Positions 36,980 to 47,001 of a DNA stretch of 64,000 nucleotides are shown piece by piece. Position 1 is the first letter of the stretch; each line of letters begins with the position of its first letter. Below the pieces are notes generated by a model that searched no databases, had not been told where the DNA came from, and was given only the letters and a program-made list of their open reading frames with translations. Position numbers and translations under genes: made by a program. The DNA comes from Streptomyces phaeofaciens (GTDB taxonomy: Bacteria > Actinomycetota > Actinomycetes > Streptomycetales > Streptomycetaceae), in assembly GCF_014648915.1 (NCBI RefSeq), contig NZ_BMSA01000016.1, forward strand, positions 1-64,000, written 5' to 3'.

Positions 36980-39900
36980 GTGAGCAGCGATCGGGACGGG
37001 ATGCGCGGGGGCTGGGCCACACCCGGCGATGACCAGCCCGACGCGGAGTCCGCCATCGAGACGACGGGCGAGTTCACCATCGACTACGCACCGCCCGCCT
37101 GGTACACGCAGAACGCGGGCGGGGGCCCGGGCGCCACGGCGGCTCCGGCGCCCACGCCGGCCCCGACGCCGGCCCCGACGCCGGCTCAGGGTGCTCCGGG
37201 TGTTCCGGGTACCCCGGGTACGCCTCCGGGGGGTTTCCCCGCGCCCGCCGGTGATCCGGTGCCGGGGCTCGCTCCGCCCGCACCGGCGAACGCGGCGCCC
37301 GGGGCGCCGTTCGCTCCGCCCGGCCCGCCCGTCTCGCCCGCGCCTCCCGCACCGCCGGTGGCCGGGCAGCCCGGACAGGCGCCCTTCGCGCCGCCCGCGG
37401 CCCAGACTCCGGGAGCCCCGTTCACGCCCCCCGCGCCGCCAGCGCACGCCGTGCCGCCCACCGGGGAACCGGTCGCCGTACCGGGTCTCCCGACGGGCAG
37501 CGGATTCGAACCGCAGCAGCCCCGGCCGGCCCAGCAGCCTCAGCCCGTCCAGCACCCGCAGGTTCCGGCTCCGGCGCCCGTGGCGCCGACGGCCGCCGAG
37601 GAGAGCGGTGCCGGGAACGGCGACCTGGAGAGCGGCGCGACCATGCGCATCTCCTCGGTGGCCCTGAAGCGGCAGATCGCGGAGCGCGCGGCCGCGGCGG
37701 AGGCCGGGGCCGAGGAGTCCGCGGAGCCGGAGCACCGGGCCGCCGTACCCGCGGAGACCGACGGCTCGGTGGAACCCTCGGAGCCCGAGGAGCCCTCGGC
37801 GGACGGTTCGGAGCCGGAGACCGAGGCCGAGGCGCAGGCGCAGGCGCAGGCGCAGGCGCAGGCGCAGGCGCAGGCGCAGGCGCAGGCGCAGGCCGAGGGT
37901 GCCGTCGCCGCCGAGGAGGCGGTGTCCGAGACGGACGCCTCCGCCGACGCACCGTCCGACAGCACCGAGGACACCCCTTTCACCGACGACGCCGAGGCAC
38001 AGGGCGCCCCGTCCGCCGGCGCGTCGACGGACGCGGGCCCCGCGGACTCACCGGACGCGGCGGATGCCGCGGATGCCGCGGACGCACCCGTCCCCCCGGC
38101 GGAGGCCGCGCCGCGGGACGACGCCGCGCAGGACGGCGTGCCTCAGGGCGGCGCACCCGCCGCGCCGCCCGCCTGGACTCCCCCGCCGGCCCCGCAGAGC
38201 GGTGTGCCGCCGCTGCCGCCGTCGTACCAGCCCGCCGCGCCCGCGCCGGCGGCCGAGTGGCCGGCCCAGCCGCAGCCCCAGGCCCAGCCGCAGCAGGTGG
38301 ATCCCGTGGCGGCCGCACCGGCCGGGCCGCAGCACGTCCCCGCTCAGCCGGCACCGCCCGCCCCGCAGCCGGGCTACGGCTTCCCGCAGCCCCCCGCGCC
38401 CGTACCGGCACCGGACCCCGCCGCACAGCAGCCCGGCTACGGCTTCCCGCAGCCGCCCGCGCCCGCACCAGCACCGGACCCCGCCGCACAGCAGCCCGGC
38501 TACGGCTTCCCGCAGCCGCCCGCGCCCCACGCCCAGGCCGGCTACGGCTTCCCGCACCCCGGCGGCGCCCCGGCGCCCACTCCCCCGGCACCGCCCGGTG
38601 GTTACGGCTTCCCCCAGCCCACCGGCGCCCCGGCACCGACCCCTCCCGCACCGGCCGCGCCCGGCGGTTACGGCTTCCCCCAGCCGCCCGCCCAGGCCGG
38701 CTACGGCTTCCCGCAGACCGACCAGGCCCAGCAGGCCCAGCAGCCGCCGCAGGCCGCCCCCCAGCCGCACCCGGGCATCCCCCCGCAGGCGGACGGGCAG
38801 CCCCCGGCGGCCGCACCCGCCCCCCAAGGCTTCCCCGGCGGGGCCCCGCAGCAGTCGGCCCCGCACGTCCCGCAGCCCCCGCACGTCCCGCAGGACGCAC
38901 ACGCGCCTCACGACACGCCCCCCGCGCCCCAGATCCCGCACCAGGCCGTCGACCCCCGGATCGGGGCCGCCTGGCCGCAGCCGATCCAGCACGACCAGCG
39001 GCAGCCGGTCAACCCCGGTGCCGCGCCGCTGGGTTACACCGCGGCCGTGGAGCTGTCCTCCGACCGTCTGCTCAACAACAAGAAGCAGAAGGCGAAGAGC
39101 AGCCGTCCGACCGGAGGCTCCTCCCGCTTCAAGATCGGCGGCAAGAAGGAGGAGGCCGAGCGGCAGCGCAAGCTGGAGCTGATCCGGACGCCGGTGCTCT
39201 CCTGCTACCGCATCGCCGTCATCAGCCTCAAGGGCGGCGTGGGCAAGACGACCACGACCACCGCCCTCGGCTCCACGCTCGCCACCGAGCGGCAGGACAA
39301 GATCCTCGCGATCGACGCCAACCCGGACGCCGGCACGCTCGGCCGCCGGGTGCGGCGCGAGACCGGGGCGACCATCCGTGACCTCGTCCAGGCGATCCCG
39401 TACCTCAACTCGTACATGGACATCCGCCGGTTCACCTCACAGGCGTCCTCCGGGCTGGAGATCATCGCCAACGACGTCGACCCGGCCGTCTCCACGACCT
39501 TCAACGACGAGGACTACCGGCGCGCGATCGACGTGCTCGGCAAGCAGTACCCGGTCATCCTGACCGACTCCGGCACCGGTCTGCTCTACAGCGCCATGCG
39601 CGGGGTGCTGGACCTGGCCGACCAGCTGATCATCATCTCGACGCCGTCGGTCGACGGGGCGAGCAGCGCCAGTACGACCCTGGACTGGCTGTCCGCACAC
39701 GGCTACGCCGAGCTGGTCTCCCGGTCCATCACCGTCATCTCGGGGGTGCGCGAGACAGGCAAGATGATCAAGGTGGAGGACATCGTCGGCCACTTCGAGA
39801 CGCGCTGCCGGGGCGTCGTCGTCGTGCCGTTCGACGAGCACCTCGCCGCCGGTGCCGAGGTCGACCTCGACATGATGCGGCCCAAGGTGCGGGAGTCGTA

Positions 39901-40408
39901 CTTCAACCTCGCGGCGATGGTCGCGGAGGACTTCGTCCGCCACCAGCAGATGCACGGCCTGTGGACGAACGACGGCAACCCGCCCCCGGTCGCCGCGCCC
40001 CCGATGCCGATGCCGGGCCAGCCCATGCCGGGCCAGCCGTACCCCGGCCAGCCCCTGCCCGGACAGCAGACGCCGGGACAGCCGTACCCGGGCCGGCCCC
40101 TGCCGGGCGGGCAGACGCCGGGACAGCCCCTGCCGGAGCAGCCGTACCCCGGCCAGCCGTACCCGCCGCAGGCGGCCGCCCAGCCGGGTCAGCCGTACGG
40201 CCAGCCGCACCCGGGCCAGCCGTATCCGCAGCAGCCGTACGCCCCGCAGGGCCAGCAGCCGTACCCGCCGCAGCCCGGGCAGCCCTACCCGCAGCAGCCG
40301 CAGCCGCCGGCGGGCTACGGCTACCCCCAGGCACCCCAGGCGCCCCAAGGACAGGCCCCTCAGCCGGACGGGCAGCCGCAGACCCCTCCCCCGCCTCCCC
40401 AGCAGTAG
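36980..40408 (+). CDS. EspI-like proline-rich protein with MinD/ParA-type ATPase
   Basis: A 1142-residue protein. Residues about 1-680 are low complexity: Pro/Ala-rich, ten Ala-Gln dipeptides near 285-304, then many GYGFPQPP-type repeats. Residues about 740-995 are a deviant-Walker ATPase: [15 protein letters not shown] near 750, [13 protein letters not shown], and ILTDSGTG in switch II. The tail is Pro/Gln/Gly-rich ([13 protein letters not shown]-type). The architecture is that of mycobacterial EspI, an ESX-1 linked ATPase that modulates secretion. The GTG at 36980 lies 4 bases after AGGAGGA. It ends the ESX locus. Confidence 0.88.
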   Translation: MSSDRDGMRGGWATPGDDQPDAESAIETTGEFTIDYAPPAWYTQNAGGGPGATAAPAPTPAPTPAPTPAQGAPGVPGTPGTPPGGFPAPAGDPVPGLAPPAPANAAPGAPFAPPGPPVSPAPPAPPVAGQPGQAPFAPPAAQTPGAPFTPPAPPAHAVPPTGEPVAVPGLPTGSGFEPQQPRPAQQPQPVQHPQVPAPAPVAPTAAEESGAGNGDLESGATMRISSVALKRQIAERAAAAEAGAEESAEPEHRAAVPAETDGSVEPSEPEEPSADGSEPETEAEAQAQAQAQAQAQAQAQAQAQAEGAVAAEEAVSETDASADAPSDSTEDTPFTDDAEAQGAPSAGASTDAGPADSPDAADAADAADAPVPPAEAAPRDDAAQDGVPQGGAPAAPPAWTPPPAPQSGVPPLPPSYQPAAPAPAAEWPAQPQPQAQPQQVDPVAAAPAGPQHVPAQPAPPAPQPGYGFPQPPAPVPAPDPAAQQPGYGFPQPPAPAPAPDPAAQQPGYGFPQPPAPHAQAGYGFPHPGGAPAPTPPAPPGGYGFPQPTGAPAPTPPAPAAPGGYGFPQPPAQAGYGFPQTDQAQQAQQPPQAAPQPHPGIPPQADGQPPAAAPAPQGFPGGAPQQSAPHVPQPPHVPQDAHAPHDTPPAPQIPHQAVDPRIGAAWPQPIQHDQRQPVNPGAAPLGYTAAVELSSDRLLNNKKQKAKSSRPTGGSSRFKIGGKKEEAERQRKLELIRTPVLSCYRIAVISLKGGVGKTTTTTALGSTLATERQDKILAIDANPDAGTLGRRVRRETGATIRDLVQAIPYLNSYMDIRRFTSQASSGLEIIANDVDPAVSTTFNDEDYRRAIDVLGKQYPVILTDSGTGLLYSAMRGVLDLADQLIIISTPSVDGASSASTTLDWLSAHGYAELVSRSITVISGVRETGKMIKVEDIVGHFETRCRGVVVVPFDEHLAAGAEVDLDMMRPKVRESYFNLAAMVAEDFVRHQQMHGLWTNDGNPPPVAAPPMPMPGQPMPGQPYPGQPLPGQQTPGQPYPGRPLPGGQTPGQPLPEQPYPGQPYPPQAAAQPGQPYGQPHPGQPYPQQPYAPQGQQPYPPQPGQPYPQQPQPPAGYGYPQAPQAPQGQAPQPDGQPQTPPPPPQQ
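37832..37892 (+). repeat. hexanucleotide GCGCAG tandem repeat
   Basis: Ten perfect in-frame copies of a 6-bp unit encode Ala-Gln dipeptides in the EspI-like protein. Changes in copy number would keep the frame, so length variation between strains is likely. Confidence 0.95.
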
Positions 40409-40421
40409 CCGCACCACGGCA

Positions 40422-40461
40422 AGAGGGGCGGCCGGTGTCCGAAGACACCGGCCGCCCCTCT
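40422..40461. terminator. strong bidirectional terminator
   Basis: A perfect 18-bp stem (40422-40439 with 40444-40461) closed by a 4-base loop that reads TTCG on the minus strand. It lies between the convergent ends of the EspI-like gene and ribF, 14 bases after the former, and marks the edge of the ESX locus. Confidence 0.92.
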
Positions 40462-40485
40462 GTCGTCGACTCTCCGGACCCGCCG

Positions 40486-41439
40486 CTACCGCGCGGACGC
40501 CGCCGCCACCAGTTCCCGGCAGCGCTGCACGTCCTGAGCCATCTGCTCCAGCAGTCCCTCGAGGGAGTCGAACTTCGCCTGGCCGCGCACGAACGCGAGG
40601 AAGTCCACGGCGACGTGAAGCCCGTACAGGTCGAGGCCGATGCGGTCGATGGCGTACGCCTCGACCGTGCGCTCGGTGCCGTCGAACTGCGGGTTGGTGC
40701 CGACGGAGATCGCGGCCGGCATCACCTCGCCGCCCGCGTGCAGCCAGCCGGCGTACACGCCGTCGGCGGGGATCGCGGTGTGCGGCAGGGTCTCGACGTT
40801 GGCGGTCGGGAAGCCGAGTTCCCGTCCCCGCTGGGCGCCGCGCACGACGACGCCCTCGACGCGGTGCGGCCGGCCCAGGATCTCCGCCGCGCCCGTGAGA
40901 TCGCCCTCGGCGACCAGACGGCGGGTCAGGGTCGAGGAGAACGGCTCCCCGCCGCCCGCCTCACCGCGCACGAACAGGTCGACGACCTCGACCTCGAAGT
41001 CGTACACCTTGCCCTGCTCGGTGAGGAACTCGACGTTCCCGGCGGCCTTGTGGCCGAAGCGGAAGTTCGGGCCCTCGACTACGGCCAGGGCGTGCAGCTT
41101 GTCGACGAGGACCTTCACCACGAAGTCGGCGGGCGAGAGCTTCGAGAACTCGGTGGTGAAGGGAAGGATGAGGACCGCGTCGACGCCCAGTTCGGTCATC
41201 AGCTCGGCGCGGCGGTGGTGCGGGGAGAGCAGCGGCGGGTGGCTGCCGGGGCGGACGACCTCGCTGGGGTGCGGGTCGAAGGTGACGACGACGGCGGGAA
41301 CGCCCAGCTCACGGGCGCGGTCCACGGCGTGCCGGATGATCAGCTGGTGTCCGCGGTGGACTCCGTCGTAGGAGCCGATGGTGACGACGCTGCGTCCCCA
41401 GTCCTCGGGGATGTCCTCCAAGCCACGCCAGCGCTGCAC
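40486..41439 (-). CDS. ribF: bifunctional riboflavin kinase/FAD synthetase
   Basis: A 317-residue enzyme making FMN and FAD. The N-terminal nucleotidyltransferase domain has GSYDGVHRGHQ and TFDPHPSEV; the C-terminal kinase domain has GRELGFPTANV and the catalytic NPQFDGTERTVEAY region. The GTG at 41439 lies 8 bases after GAGGAG and gives the usual QRWRGLEDIPEDWG start. Upstream (41440-41678) is a gene-free, C/G-rich stretch with short direct repeats. Confidence 0.95.
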   Translation of the reverse strand: MQRWRGLEDIPEDWGRSVVTIGSYDGVHRGHQLIIRHAVDRARELGVPAVVVTFDPHPSEVVRPGSHPPLLSPHHRRAELMTELGVDAVLILPFTTEFSKLSPADFVVKVLVDKLHALAVVEGPNFRFGHKAAGNVEFLTEQGKVYDFEVEVVDLFVRGEAGGGEPFSSTLTRRLVAEGDLTGAAEILGRPHRVEGVVVRGAQRGRELGFPTANVETLPHTAIPADGVYAGWLHAGGEVMPAAISVGTNPQFDGTERTVEAYAIDRIGLDLYGLHVAVDFLAFVRGQAKFDSLEGLLEQMAQDVQRCRELVAAASAR

Positions 41440-41678
41440 TGTGACCGCTCCTCGAACCCTTGTCCGTGTCCATCGTTGACCCTTACGCAGGTCTAAGGGT
41501 GCCATGCCGGGTGCTCGCCGCCCGCATCGGCATGGTGGCTGTGACTCGACCCACGCCTTCGACCCGCGCCTTCGGCCCCCATCCGGGCCCCATCCAGGCC
41601 CCGTCCGGGCCCCACCCGGACCCCCCGGGGCTCACGTCAGGGGCGCATACCAGGGGCTCACACCCCTGCCCCCAGGGC

Positions 41679-44600
41679 TCACGCAGGCACCCGCGCCCCC
41701 GCCAGGTTCTCCAGCATCCGCCGTGCGCTGGGCCCGACCACGGCCGCCCATTCCTCCGGCGCCCCGGTGAGCCAGCCCGTCACCTGGGCGGCGAAGCCGG
41801 GGACATGGCGGCCCAGGTCCACGAGCCCCCGGTCGAAGCGGGCCGCGCCCTCCGGCGTCCGGACGAGCAGCAGGCCGGTGCGGTGGACCAGCGCGCGCAG
41901 TTCCTCCCCGCTCCACTGGGCGGCCGCGTGCAGGACGGCGTCCAGCACGGCCGTGGCCCGCTCACGCGACAGGAGGAACTCCAGCAGTTCGCGGCGCAGC
42001 GGCCGGGAGCCGGGCGCGCCGGGAGCGGCCAGCACGGCGGCCACGGCGGCCCGCACCGGCTCGGTCCCGCCGTCGGCCAGCAGGCCCGTGACCAGCGGGA
42101 CCAGTACGGCTCCGGCGGCCGGTCCCTGGTCGAGCCGCAGATCGACGTACGCGGCGACGTCCCCGGCGGCCTCCGGATGCCGTTCCACCGCCTCCCGGAC
42201 GAGCGCGGCGACCGGCCGGGCGAGCACGGGCGTGGTGGCCTCGGCGAGCGCGCGCAGCGTACGGCCCGCGCTCGCGTCGGGGCGGCGCAACCGGGTCCGG
42301 ACGGCGTCCAGGACCGGCTCGGGATCGGTGTCCAGCGCGCTCAGGAGCGCGGTCAGCAGTGCGTTCGGCGGCAGCTGCGGATCACCGGCCGCGAACCGCC
42401 GGAGTGCCTGCGGCAGATACCGGGCCCGGGTCCTCGGGTCATGGACGAGGAGGCCGAGGGCGCCCGTGTGCAGGGTGCAGTCGGCGGGGCGGGCGAGCAG
42501 GGCGAGGGCCGCGTAGCGCAGCAGGCTGCGATCGGCGTCCGTCGACACGTGGGGGGCGGCGCGCAGCCCGTACGCCACCGCCGCGACCCGGCGGGCCGGG
42601 CGTTCGTCGTGCGCCCACCGGTCGACGGCCCGGCACAGGGCGGAGGGCTCCTCCTCGGCGAGGACGGCGAGCAGCTCGTCGGCCCGCCGGTGCGCACAGC
42701 CGACCAGGGTCTCCATGAGGTCGTCCAGGGCCCCGTGCCGGTGGGTGTGCAGCAGCGCCTGCGCGGCGGTCGCCACGGTCGCGTGCGGCGCCGCGGGCAG
42801 CGGCCGCTCGTCGTCGAACCAGCGCGTCAGCCACGGCTGTACGGCGGCCGGGTCGGCGGCGAGGAGCCGGGCCACGACGTCGAGGTGGCGGGGGCCGCGG
42901 AGTTCGTCCGCGTCGGGCGGGGCCGTGTCGGCGAGGACCAGGCGGCGCAGCAGGTCGAGGAGGTGGCCGGGCGGGAGGGCGAGGCCGGTCCAGAAGGCGG
43001 GGCCGAACTCCGGGCACCGACCCGCACCCCAGCCGTCCGGTCCCCCACCACCGGCTCCCCCGCCGTCCCCTCCCCCATCACCGGCTCCCCCGCCGTCCCC
43101 TCCCCCGCCACCGGCTCCCCCGCCGTCCCCTCCCCCGCCACCGGCTCCCCCATCGGCGCCGCCCTCGCCGCCCGCCGCCGCGACGCGGTCGGCGAGCAGA
43201 CGCAGGACCGCGGTGTACGGGGTCGCGTCCGGGACCCGCAGCAGGGTCTCGGCGAGCAGTCGGGCGGCCCACCAGGAGCCGGGGTCGGCGTCCAGCGCGT
43301 GGGCCAGCTCCGCCAGGCGGTCGGCGAGCCGGCCGGTGCCCTGGTGGCGGGCCAGGAGCAGCAGCGCCTGGACGACGGGGCCGATGCGGTGGTGCGGGAC
43401 GGGGAGGGGGTGGCCGCCGTCCGGGGTGCGGCGGCGGTGGACCAGGGCGCGCAGGGCCTCGTCCAGGTCGAGGTGGAGGCCCTGGATCCAGTCGGCGAGT
43501 TCCTCGTGGGCGAAGCGGTAGCCGCCGCCCGCGGGCACCAGCAGTCCCTCGGTGAGCACGGCGGACGCCCAGCCGGTGCCGCCCCCGAGACGGGCCGGTG
43601 CCGGGCCCCACGGGAACACCGCCTCGAAGGACGCCCGGTCGAGCTCGCCCTGTCCGGGCCCGAGGCTGCGGCGGGCGGCCTCGTGCACCTGCCCGGCCAC
43701 CTTCGCCGCGAGCCGCCGTACGGCGGTGCCGCGCAGGCCGTTCCCGGCGGCGAGGCGGACCGCGATCCGCAGGCACATCAGGTCGAGGTAGGCGCTGAGC
43801 ACGTCGTCGCGGTCGACGGGGCCGGCGGGCGGGGCGGCGGGGAGCGCGGCGCGGACCTCGCCGAGGAGCCGGAGGGTGAGGGGGTGGCGGGCGTCGGACG
43901 CGGCGAGCGCGGTCTCGGGCACGGCGTACCGGGTCCGTGCCTCGTGGGCCTCGTCGGGGGTGAGATCGCCGAGGCGGACGCAGGGCGGCAGCGCGCCCGC
44001 CGTCGTGTCCCCGGTGCCCCGGTCGCTGCCGTGCAGCTGCTCCGCCGGGAACTCCGCCCCCGCCCGCTCCCAGTACTCCGCGCGGCAGGCCACCACCAGC
44101 CGTGCGCCGGCCTCCCGCAGCCACCGCGCGGTGCCCTGCGTCCATTCGGAGAGCCGGTGGGCGAGGACCGGCGGCATCTCCTCGGGGCCGTCGAGGAGCA
44201 GCAGCAGGGGGCGGCCGGCGGCGCGGGCGAGGCGGGCCAGACGGGCGGGGCCGAGGTCGCCGAGGGCGGTGGCGGAGAGCCCGGTCGACGCGGTCACGAT
44301 CCGGGCCGCGCGGTGCAGCGCCCGGTGGGCCGCGTCGGCGATCGAGTCGTCGTCGCCTTGGAGGTCGGCGCCGCGCAGCCAGAGCGTCGGGGCGGGTTCC
44401 GTGCCCCGGTTGCGGCGAGCGGCGAGCGCCGCGAGTTCGGTCGTACGGCCGCTGCCCGGTGCTCCGACGAGGCCGAGGACGGTCGCGGGGCTCGTGGCGA
44501 ACGCGGTGAACTCCCGTGCGGGAGCGGCGCGTTCGACGGGCGGCACCAGGGTGTGGGGGCCCGGGTCCGCGGCGGTTCGGCCGAGGTGGCCGGCGAGGGT

Positions 44601-45371
44601 GCCCGGGGGGCCGTCCGAGCCCACCGAGGTGGCGGTGAGTTCCAGGACTCCGGCGAGGTTGAGGTCGGCGCCGTAGGCGGGGACCGTGGCCGCGTTGCGG
44701 GCGAGGAGTTCGGCGAGCGGGCCGTCGGTGGCGGGGCGCAGCGGGACGGCGAAGCCGGCGTCACGGGCGCCGCACCGGAGGGCGGTGCCCAGGACGGCGA
44801 CGACGGCGCCGGTCGTGGCGTCGAGCACCGGTCCCCCGGCCGCGCCGCCGCCGAGCCGCAGCGCGTCCCGGCCCGCCGTGCCGATGGCCAGCTCCAGCGC
44901 GTCGTCGAGGAGGTGGACGCGGTCCGTGGCCGTGTAGGTGACGGGTGTCTCGGCCAGCACGCGCGCCTCGCGCCAGCAGCCGGCCTCCAGCCGGACGTAC
45001 GTTCCCGGCCCGACGGCCTCCCGGACGGTCAGCGGCAGCGGGTCCGCGCCCAGGCCCTCGGTGCGGACGAGGGCCAGGTCCGACTCGGGGAGCGGGGTGA
45101 CCGCGTCGGCGGTGACGACACAGCCGCGGTTCCCGGCGGCGTACAGGACGAGCCGGGGCAGGCCGTCGACGGCCTCGTGGCTGGTGACGACCGTGCCGTG
45201 GTGGTCGGCGACGAAGCCGGTGCCCCGGGGGCGCCCCGCGAGGTCGCGGATGCGGACGAGGGAGGCGTCGGCGGTGGGCCGGTCGTCCGGGGCGTCGGCC
45301 GGCGGCGGGACGCCCGGGGATTCGGTGGGTGCGTGGTGGCCGCCGTCCGGCCGCGGGATCCGTGCCGCCAT
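41679..45371 (-). CDS. trypsin-fold / P-loop NTPase fusion with degenerate active sites
   Basis: A 1230-residue protein. Residues about 35-215 have a chymotrypsin-fold peptidase pattern with His65 (TSHEAV) and Asp98 (ESDLALV), but the serine loop reads GGAAGGPV, so alanine 178 replaces the nucleophile. Residues about 285-600 are a STAND/NACHT-like NTPase: GAPGSGRTTE (303-312), with Arg in place of the Walker A lysine, and LLLLLDGPEE (Walker B, Asp394). A Gly/Asp-rich repeat linker near 745-785 precedes an alpha-helical, HEAT-like C-terminal half. It lies between truB and ribF. I suspect a signalling or sensor role; no effector function is shown. Confidence 0.75.
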   Translation of the reverse strand: MAARIPRPDGGHHAPTESPGVPPPADAPDDRPTADASLVRIRDLAGRPRGTGFVADHHGTVVTSHEAVDGLPRLVLYAAGNRGCVVTADAVTPLPESDLALVRTEGLGADPLPLTVREAVGPGTYVRLEAGCWREARVLAETPVTYTATDRVHLLDDALELAIGTAGRDALRLGGGAAGGPVLDATTGAVVAVLGTALRCGARDAGFAVPLRPATDGPLAELLARNAATVPAYGADLNLAGVLELTATSVGSDGPPGTLAGHLGRTAADPGPHTLVPPVERAAPAREFTAFATSPATVLGLVGAPGSGRTTELAALAARRNRGTEPAPTLWLRGADLQGDDDSIADAAHRALHRAARIVTASTGLSATALGDLGPARLARLARAAGRPLLLLLDGPEEMPPVLAHRLSEWTQGTARWLREAGARLVVACRAEYWERAGAEFPAEQLHGSDRGTGDTTAGALPPCVRLGDLTPDEAHEARTRYAVPETALAASDARHPLTLRLLGEVRAALPAAPPAGPVDRDDVLSAYLDLMCLRIAVRLAAGNGLRGTAVRRLAAKVAGQVHEAARRSLGPGQGELDRASFEAVFPWGPAPARLGGGTGWASAVLTEGLLVPAGGGYRFAHEELADWIQGLHLDLDEALRALVHRRRTPDGGHPLPVPHHRIGPVVQALLLLARHQGTGRLADRLAELAHALDADPGSWWAARLLAETLLRVPDATPYTAVLRLLADRVAAAGGEGGADGGAGGGGGDGGGAGGGGGDGGGAGDGGGDGGGAGGGGPDGWGAGRCPEFGPAFWTGLALPPGHLLDLLRRLVLADTAPPDADELRGPRHLDVVARLLAADPAAVQPWLTRWFDDERPLPAAPHATVATAAQALLHTHRHGALDDLMETLVGCAHRRADELLAVLAEEEPSALCRAVDRWAHDERPARRVAAVAYGLRAAPHVSTDADRSLLRYAALALLARPADCTLHTGALGLLVHDPRTRARYLPQALRRFAAGDPQLPPNALLTALLSALDTDPEPVLDAVRTRLRRPDASAGRTLRALAEATTPVLARPVAALVREAVERHPEAAGDVAAYVDLRLDQGPAAGAVLVPLVTGLLADGGTEPVRAAVAAVLAAPGAPGSRPLRRELLEFLLSRERATAVLDAVLHAAAQWSGEELRALVHRTGLLLVRTPEGAARFDRGLVDLGRHVPGFAAQVTGWLTGAPEEWAAVVGPSARRMLENLAGARVPA
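43051..43150 (-). repeat. 30-bp tandem repeat in Gly-rich linker
   Basis: Three full copies (starting at 43051, 43081 and 43111) and the first 10 bases of a fourth encode a GGGGDGGGAG-type linker in the protease-NTPase fusion. The minus strand is G-run-rich, so slippage or quadruplex formation is possible. Confidence 0.92.
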
Positions 45372-45556
45372 CGCCGTACCTCCCCGCCGTGCCCGTCCGC
45401 CTGACTTCGACGGTAGGGGCGGGATGATCAGCGGGACAGATCTTGGGACGAACGCGCCCCCTCACGCTCCCTCGGTTCACTCCGAGCGCCTGCCCGGACG
45501 GGTGAATGAACCGGGGCCGTTGGATACACCCTAGGGGTGGGGGAACCGAGGGGGGA

Positions 45557-45595
45557 CCGTGGAGCGGCGAACACCCCGTGTTCGCCGCTCCACGG
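45557..45595 (-). terminator. truB terminator hairpin
   Basis: A perfect 18-bp stem (45557-45574 with 45578-45595) with a 3-base loop starts 10 bases past the truB stop, ending the translation-factor operon before the protease-NTPase gene. Confidence 0.9.
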
Positions 45596-45604
45596 ACAGA
45601 TCCC

Positions 45605-46510
45605 TCAGCTCATGACGGCGAGGCTCCTGGCCTTGCCCTTCTGCTCCTCGACCAGGGCCAGGAAGCGGCCCTCCGGGTCGAAGACGGCGACGGCACCGGC
45701 GCCCGCGTACTCCTCGGGCATCTCCAGGCGGACACCGTTGGTCAGCAGCCGGGCCCTCTTGTCGTCCACGTCCCAGCGCGGGAAGGCGGCCGCGGCGGCC
45801 TCCCCGATCGGCATCACGCTCAGCTCCTGCTGGAGCTGGTCGAGCGTCTTCGCCGCGTCCAGCTTGTACGGGCCGACGCGGGTGCGGCGCAGGGCGGTGA
45901 GGTGGCCGCCCACGCCGAGGTCCGCGCCCAGGTCGCGGGCGAGGGCGCGGATGTAGGTGCCGGAGGAGCAGACGACCGACACGACCAGGTCCATGACGGG
46001 CGTGCCGTCCTCGGCGACGGCGTCCCGGACGTCGTACACGGCGAAGGAGGAGATGGTGACCGGGCGGGCCGGGATCTCGAAGTCCTCGCCGTCACGGGCC
46101 CGCTTGTAGGACCGCACGCCGTCGATCTTGATGGCGCTGACCTTGGACGGCACCTGCATGATGGCGCCGCTGAGCTTGGCGATGCCGGCGTCGATGGCCT
46201 CGCGGGTGACCTGGGAGGCGTCCACGGAGGCGGTGATCTCGCCCTCCGCGTCGTCCGTCAGGGTCGTCTGGCCGAGGCGGATCGTGCCGAGGTACTCCTT
46301 CTCGGTGAGGGCGAGGTGACCGAGCAGCTTGGTCGCCCTCTCCACGCCGAGGACGAGGACGCCCGTCGCCATCGGGTCGAGCGTGCCGGCGTGGCCGACG
46401 CGGCGGGTCTTGGCGATCCCGCGCATCTTGGCCACGACGTCGTGGGAGGTGAAGCCCGACGGCTTGTCGACGATGACCAGGCCGTCGGGCGCGGTGTGCT
46501 TCCGGTTCAT
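45605..46510 (-). CDS. truB: tRNA pseudouridine(55) synthase
   Basis: A 301-residue enzyme that makes pseudouridine 55 in tRNA. The catalytic motif GHAGTLDPMATGVL (aspartate nucleophile) and KPSGFTSHDVV, YIRALARDLG are intact, as is the C-terminal PUA-like extension. The ATG overlaps the rbfA stop by 4 bases (ATGA), so it is coupled to rbfA. It ends at a strong hairpin. Confidence 0.96.
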   Translation of the reverse strand: MNRKHTAPDGLVIVDKPSGFTSHDVVAKMRGIAKTRRVGHAGTLDPMATGVLVLGVERATKLLGHLALTEKEYLGTIRLGQTTLTDDAEGEITASVDASQVTREAIDAGIAKLSGAIMQVPSKVSAIKIDGVRSYKRARDGEDFEIPARPVTISSFAVYDVRDAVAEDGTPVMDLVVSVVCSSGTYIRALARDLGADLGVGGHLTALRRTRVGPYKLDAAKTLDQLQQELSVMPIGEAAAAAFPRWDVDDKRARLLTNGVRLEMPEEYAGAGAVAVFDPEGRFLALVEEQKGKARSLAVMS

Positions 46511-46956
46511 TCGGCGGTGTCGTCCGTCTCGTCGTCACCGGGCTTGCGGTACGGGTCGGCCTCACCGGCGTAGCCGGCGCCCGCGGACACCTCGCGCACC
46601 TTCGCATCGGCGGCACGCGCCTTGTCGAGGAGGTCGTCGATGGTGCGGGCGTTGTCCGGCAGGGCGTCGGCGACGAAGGCGAGGGTCGGCGTGAACTTCA
46701 CCCCGGCCGCGCGGCCCACCTCGGAGCGCAGGATGCCCTTGGCGCTCTCCAGGCCGGCGGCCGCGGCCGCACGCTCCTCGTCGTCCCCGTACACCGTGTA
46801 GAAGACCGTGGCCTCCCTGAGGTCACCCGTGACCCGGGTGTCCGTGATGGTGACGTGGGAGCCGAGCCGCGGGTCCTTGATCCCGCGCTGCAGCTTCTGG
46901 GCCACCACCTCTCGGATGAGGTCCGCAAGCCTCTTGGCGCGCGCGTTGTCGGCCAC
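46507..46956 (-). CDS. rbfA: ribosome-binding factor A
   Basis: A 149-residue KH-fold factor for late 30S maturation. RAKRLADLIREVVAQKL and KDPRLGSHVTITDTRVTGDLREATVFY are diagnostic. It has an acidic C-terminal extension (PGDDETDDTAE) beyond the usual length. The GTG follows GGGAGAC. It lies between the DUF503 gene and truB, the classic order. Confidence 0.95.
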   Translation of the reverse strand: MADNARAKRLADLIREVVAQKLQRGIKDPRLGSHVTITDTRVTGDLREATVFYTVYGDDEERAAAAAGLESAKGILRSEVGRAAGVKFTPTLAFVADALPDNARTIDDLLDKARAADAKVREVSAGAGYAGEADPYRKPGDDETDDTAE

Positions 46957-47001
46957 TGGTCCGTCTCCCGTTCTTATCTCTATCTTGCGTTCTGTGGTCG
47001 G

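Noticed and set aside
41460-45404. A 1314-codon open frame antisense to the protease-NTPase gene
   Set aside because: High GC leaves the antisense frame open. Its composition is Arg/Gly/Ala/Val-rich with no domains, while the minus-strand frame has clear protease and P-loop motifs.
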